DNA of 14,783 bases from Pseudomonadota bacterium (lineage in GTDB: Bacteria > Desulfobacterota > Syntrophobacteria > Syntrophobacterales > Syntrophobacteraceae), in contig JAEZXS010000037.1 in NCBI GenBank assembly GCA_023442755.1, forward strand, positions 1 through 14,783, read 5' to 3'. The notes under the pieces are model-generated. The model did not search any database. It was not told where the DNA came from and saw nothing but the letters and a program-made list of their open reading frames with translations. Below, one piece after another: positions 13,679-14,783 of the stretch. The position numbers and the translations under genes were made by a program. Positions within the stretch are counted from its first letter, which is position 1; every line of letters begins with the position of its first letter.

Positions 13679-14783
13679 GTGGAAACGAGAGCCGCGCAAT
13701 CGGGTACGATTGCCCACGAAGCAGGAAAAGCATTTCGCCCGGCAAGGCCGGAGATCGTTATTGGCGGCAACGGTCACGGGATGAAGCCCCTGGTCGCAAC
13801 CCTTGGGGAAGAAGATTACCGCAAGGCCCTGCTGGTCGAAACCGTGGTGAACACTGCGCCGGAGCTGCTGTCTCGGGAAGCCGTGAGAAGAGCGGAACTC
13901 GGGCTGACAGGAGAAGCCCCGCCGGAGAAGTATGTAATCCCAGTATCCGAGGTGCTGCTCGAACATCTGCCTTCCGCATATCGAAATCTTGCCGGCAAGC
14001 CGATTCCCTGGCAGCGCATCCGGGTAATTCTGCCTCTTCTGGCATTTCTCGTCGGTGTCATGAGCAATGTTCTTTCTCCTCTAGGCGTCGAAAAGCACCT
14101 CGGACCGCAGCGTATCATCCATGTCTTCGTAAACCCGGTTGTGGTGCTCCTGCTTTGGAACATCGCGGTGGTTGGTTTTTTCATTTTGTTTCATCGCCGT
14201 CCGGTTATCGACCCATCCCCACAAAGTTTATCCCAGCCGGGGGACTCTATCACGGCCCGGCGGAAGGCGCGGCAGGAGGCGGAACCCGACTGGCCGCTCT
14301 GGGCGCGGATCACTGTGAGGCCGATTCTAAGGCTTTGGGCAAGGTTTGTAGAACCTGCTGCGGAGGGAGTTGCGACGGCGGCAACTCACGCAAAGATCGC
14401 CGGATTGTTCCTGGCCCGCTATTTCCGGGTCTACCGCCGGCCCATCATCGCGAGACTGGCAACGGTCGTAAATCTTTCCGCGATCTGCCTTGCCGCCGGG
14501 GCCATTGCCGGGATGTATTTTCAGGCGGTTATCTGGGATTACTCCTTTTTCTGGAGAAGCACCCTCATAGGGTCTCCCGAAACCCGCCTGATCATTCTCA
14601 AGGTCCTTTTCTGGCCGGCAGCGTTGCTGCTCGGCCACGGCTTTCCGGATGCCGAAACGATTGCGGCAATGGCGAAGGGACCGGGAGCGCCCGGAGCGGT
14701 CTGGATTCACGTTTTCGCCATCACTTCGCTGGCGTACATATTCCTTCCCCGCATGGCATTGATATACCGGTCTGCCTCGGAAA
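13679..14783 (+). CDS. DUF2868 membrane protein (C-terminus beyond window)
   Basis: 368 codons are visible and the frame is still open at the right edge. Start GTG 13679 has a GAGGGG Shine-Dalgarno 6 nt upstream, and an in-frame TAA at 13652 leaves no other start. Predicted TM segments are at about 115-135, 150-171, 260-282, 302-319 and 341-360. The block YFQAVIWDYSFFWRSTLIG (280-298), then WPAALLLGHGFPDAE (312-326) and WIHVFAITSLAYIFLPRMAL (342-361), is the recognisable DUF2868 signature. A cytoplasmic-looking Arg-rich loop (about 172-255) separates the TM groups. In proteobacteria DUF2868 genes often precede a DUF3482/GTPase gene (established genomic association), so one is expected beyond the edge. 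The molecular function is unknown. Confidence 0.82.
   Translation, partial: METRAAQSGTIAHEAGKAFRPARPEIVIGGNGHGMKPLVATLGEEDYRKALLVETVVNTAPELLSREAVRRAELGLTGEAPPEKYVIPVSEVLLEHLPSAYRNLAGKPIPWQRIRVILPLLAFLVGVMSNVLSPLGVEKHLGPQRIIHVFVNPVVVLLLWNIAVVGFFILFHRRPVIDPSPQSLSQPGDSITARRKARQEAEPDWPLWARITVRPILRLWARFVEPAAEGVATAATHAKIAGLFLARYFRVYRRPIIARLATVVNLSAICLAAGAIAGMYFQAVIWDYSFFWRSTLIGSPETRLIILKVLFWPAALLLGHGFPDAETIAAMAKGPGAPGAVWIHVFAITSLAYIFLPRMALIYRSASE

Overview
This is a GC-rich bacterial window, most likely from a Gram-negative. The evidence is a very large AsmA-type (DUF748) envelope protein, a DUF2868 membrane protein and a secreted Tyr-rich protein. The intergenic repeats (GTGGGAGCGGCTT-type REP hairpins, CGCAGAGACGCAGAG-type repeats, CGTCATTCCGGCG-type inverted repeats) are the kinds often seen in deltaproteobacteria (Desulfobacterota, Syntrophobacter-like). 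The taxonomic placement is inference. No rRNA, tRNA, CRISPR array or transposase gene was found.

Left part, minus strand (1-2833): a glycosyltransferase of the CgeB/GT1_2 type, then 16 nt later a sugar-1-phosphate nucleotidyltransferase, then, after a 327-nt repeat-filled gap, a CmoB-like SAM methyltransferase that runs off the left edge. Together these look like part of a locus that activates, transfers and methylates sugars on an unidentified glycoconjugate.

Middle, plus strand: deoB (phosphopentomutase, 3228-4433) stands divergent to the glycosyltransferase operon with a 394-nt spacer. After a 456-nt gap full of hairpins comes the 1238-aa DUF748/AsmA-like protein (4890-8606). Next is a 212-residue exported protein with a Tyr/Gly/Pro-rich tail (8748-9386), which has its own well-formed sigma-70 promoter.

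Right part, plus strand: a compact pair made of a glucose-1-dehydrogenase-type medium-chain dehydrogenase (9777-10874) and, 26 nt later, a GH15 glucoamylase/trehalase-type hydrolase (10901-12748). The hydrolase would release glucose from an alpha-glucan, oligosaccharide or trehalose in the cytoplasm, and the dehydrogenase would oxidise it. A strong hairpin separates them from a small three-TM protein (12832-13296). A repeat-rich gap (13297-13678) precedes a DUF2868 membrane protein that runs off the right edge.

Most of the window is ordinary accessory or metabolic chromosome. The points most worth a second look are the glycosyltransferase/nucleotidyltransferase/methyltransferase locus, the Asp-for-Cys zinc ligand and missing structural-zinc lobe in the dehydrogenase next to GH15, the Tyr-rich exported protein, and the families of intergenic inverted repeats.
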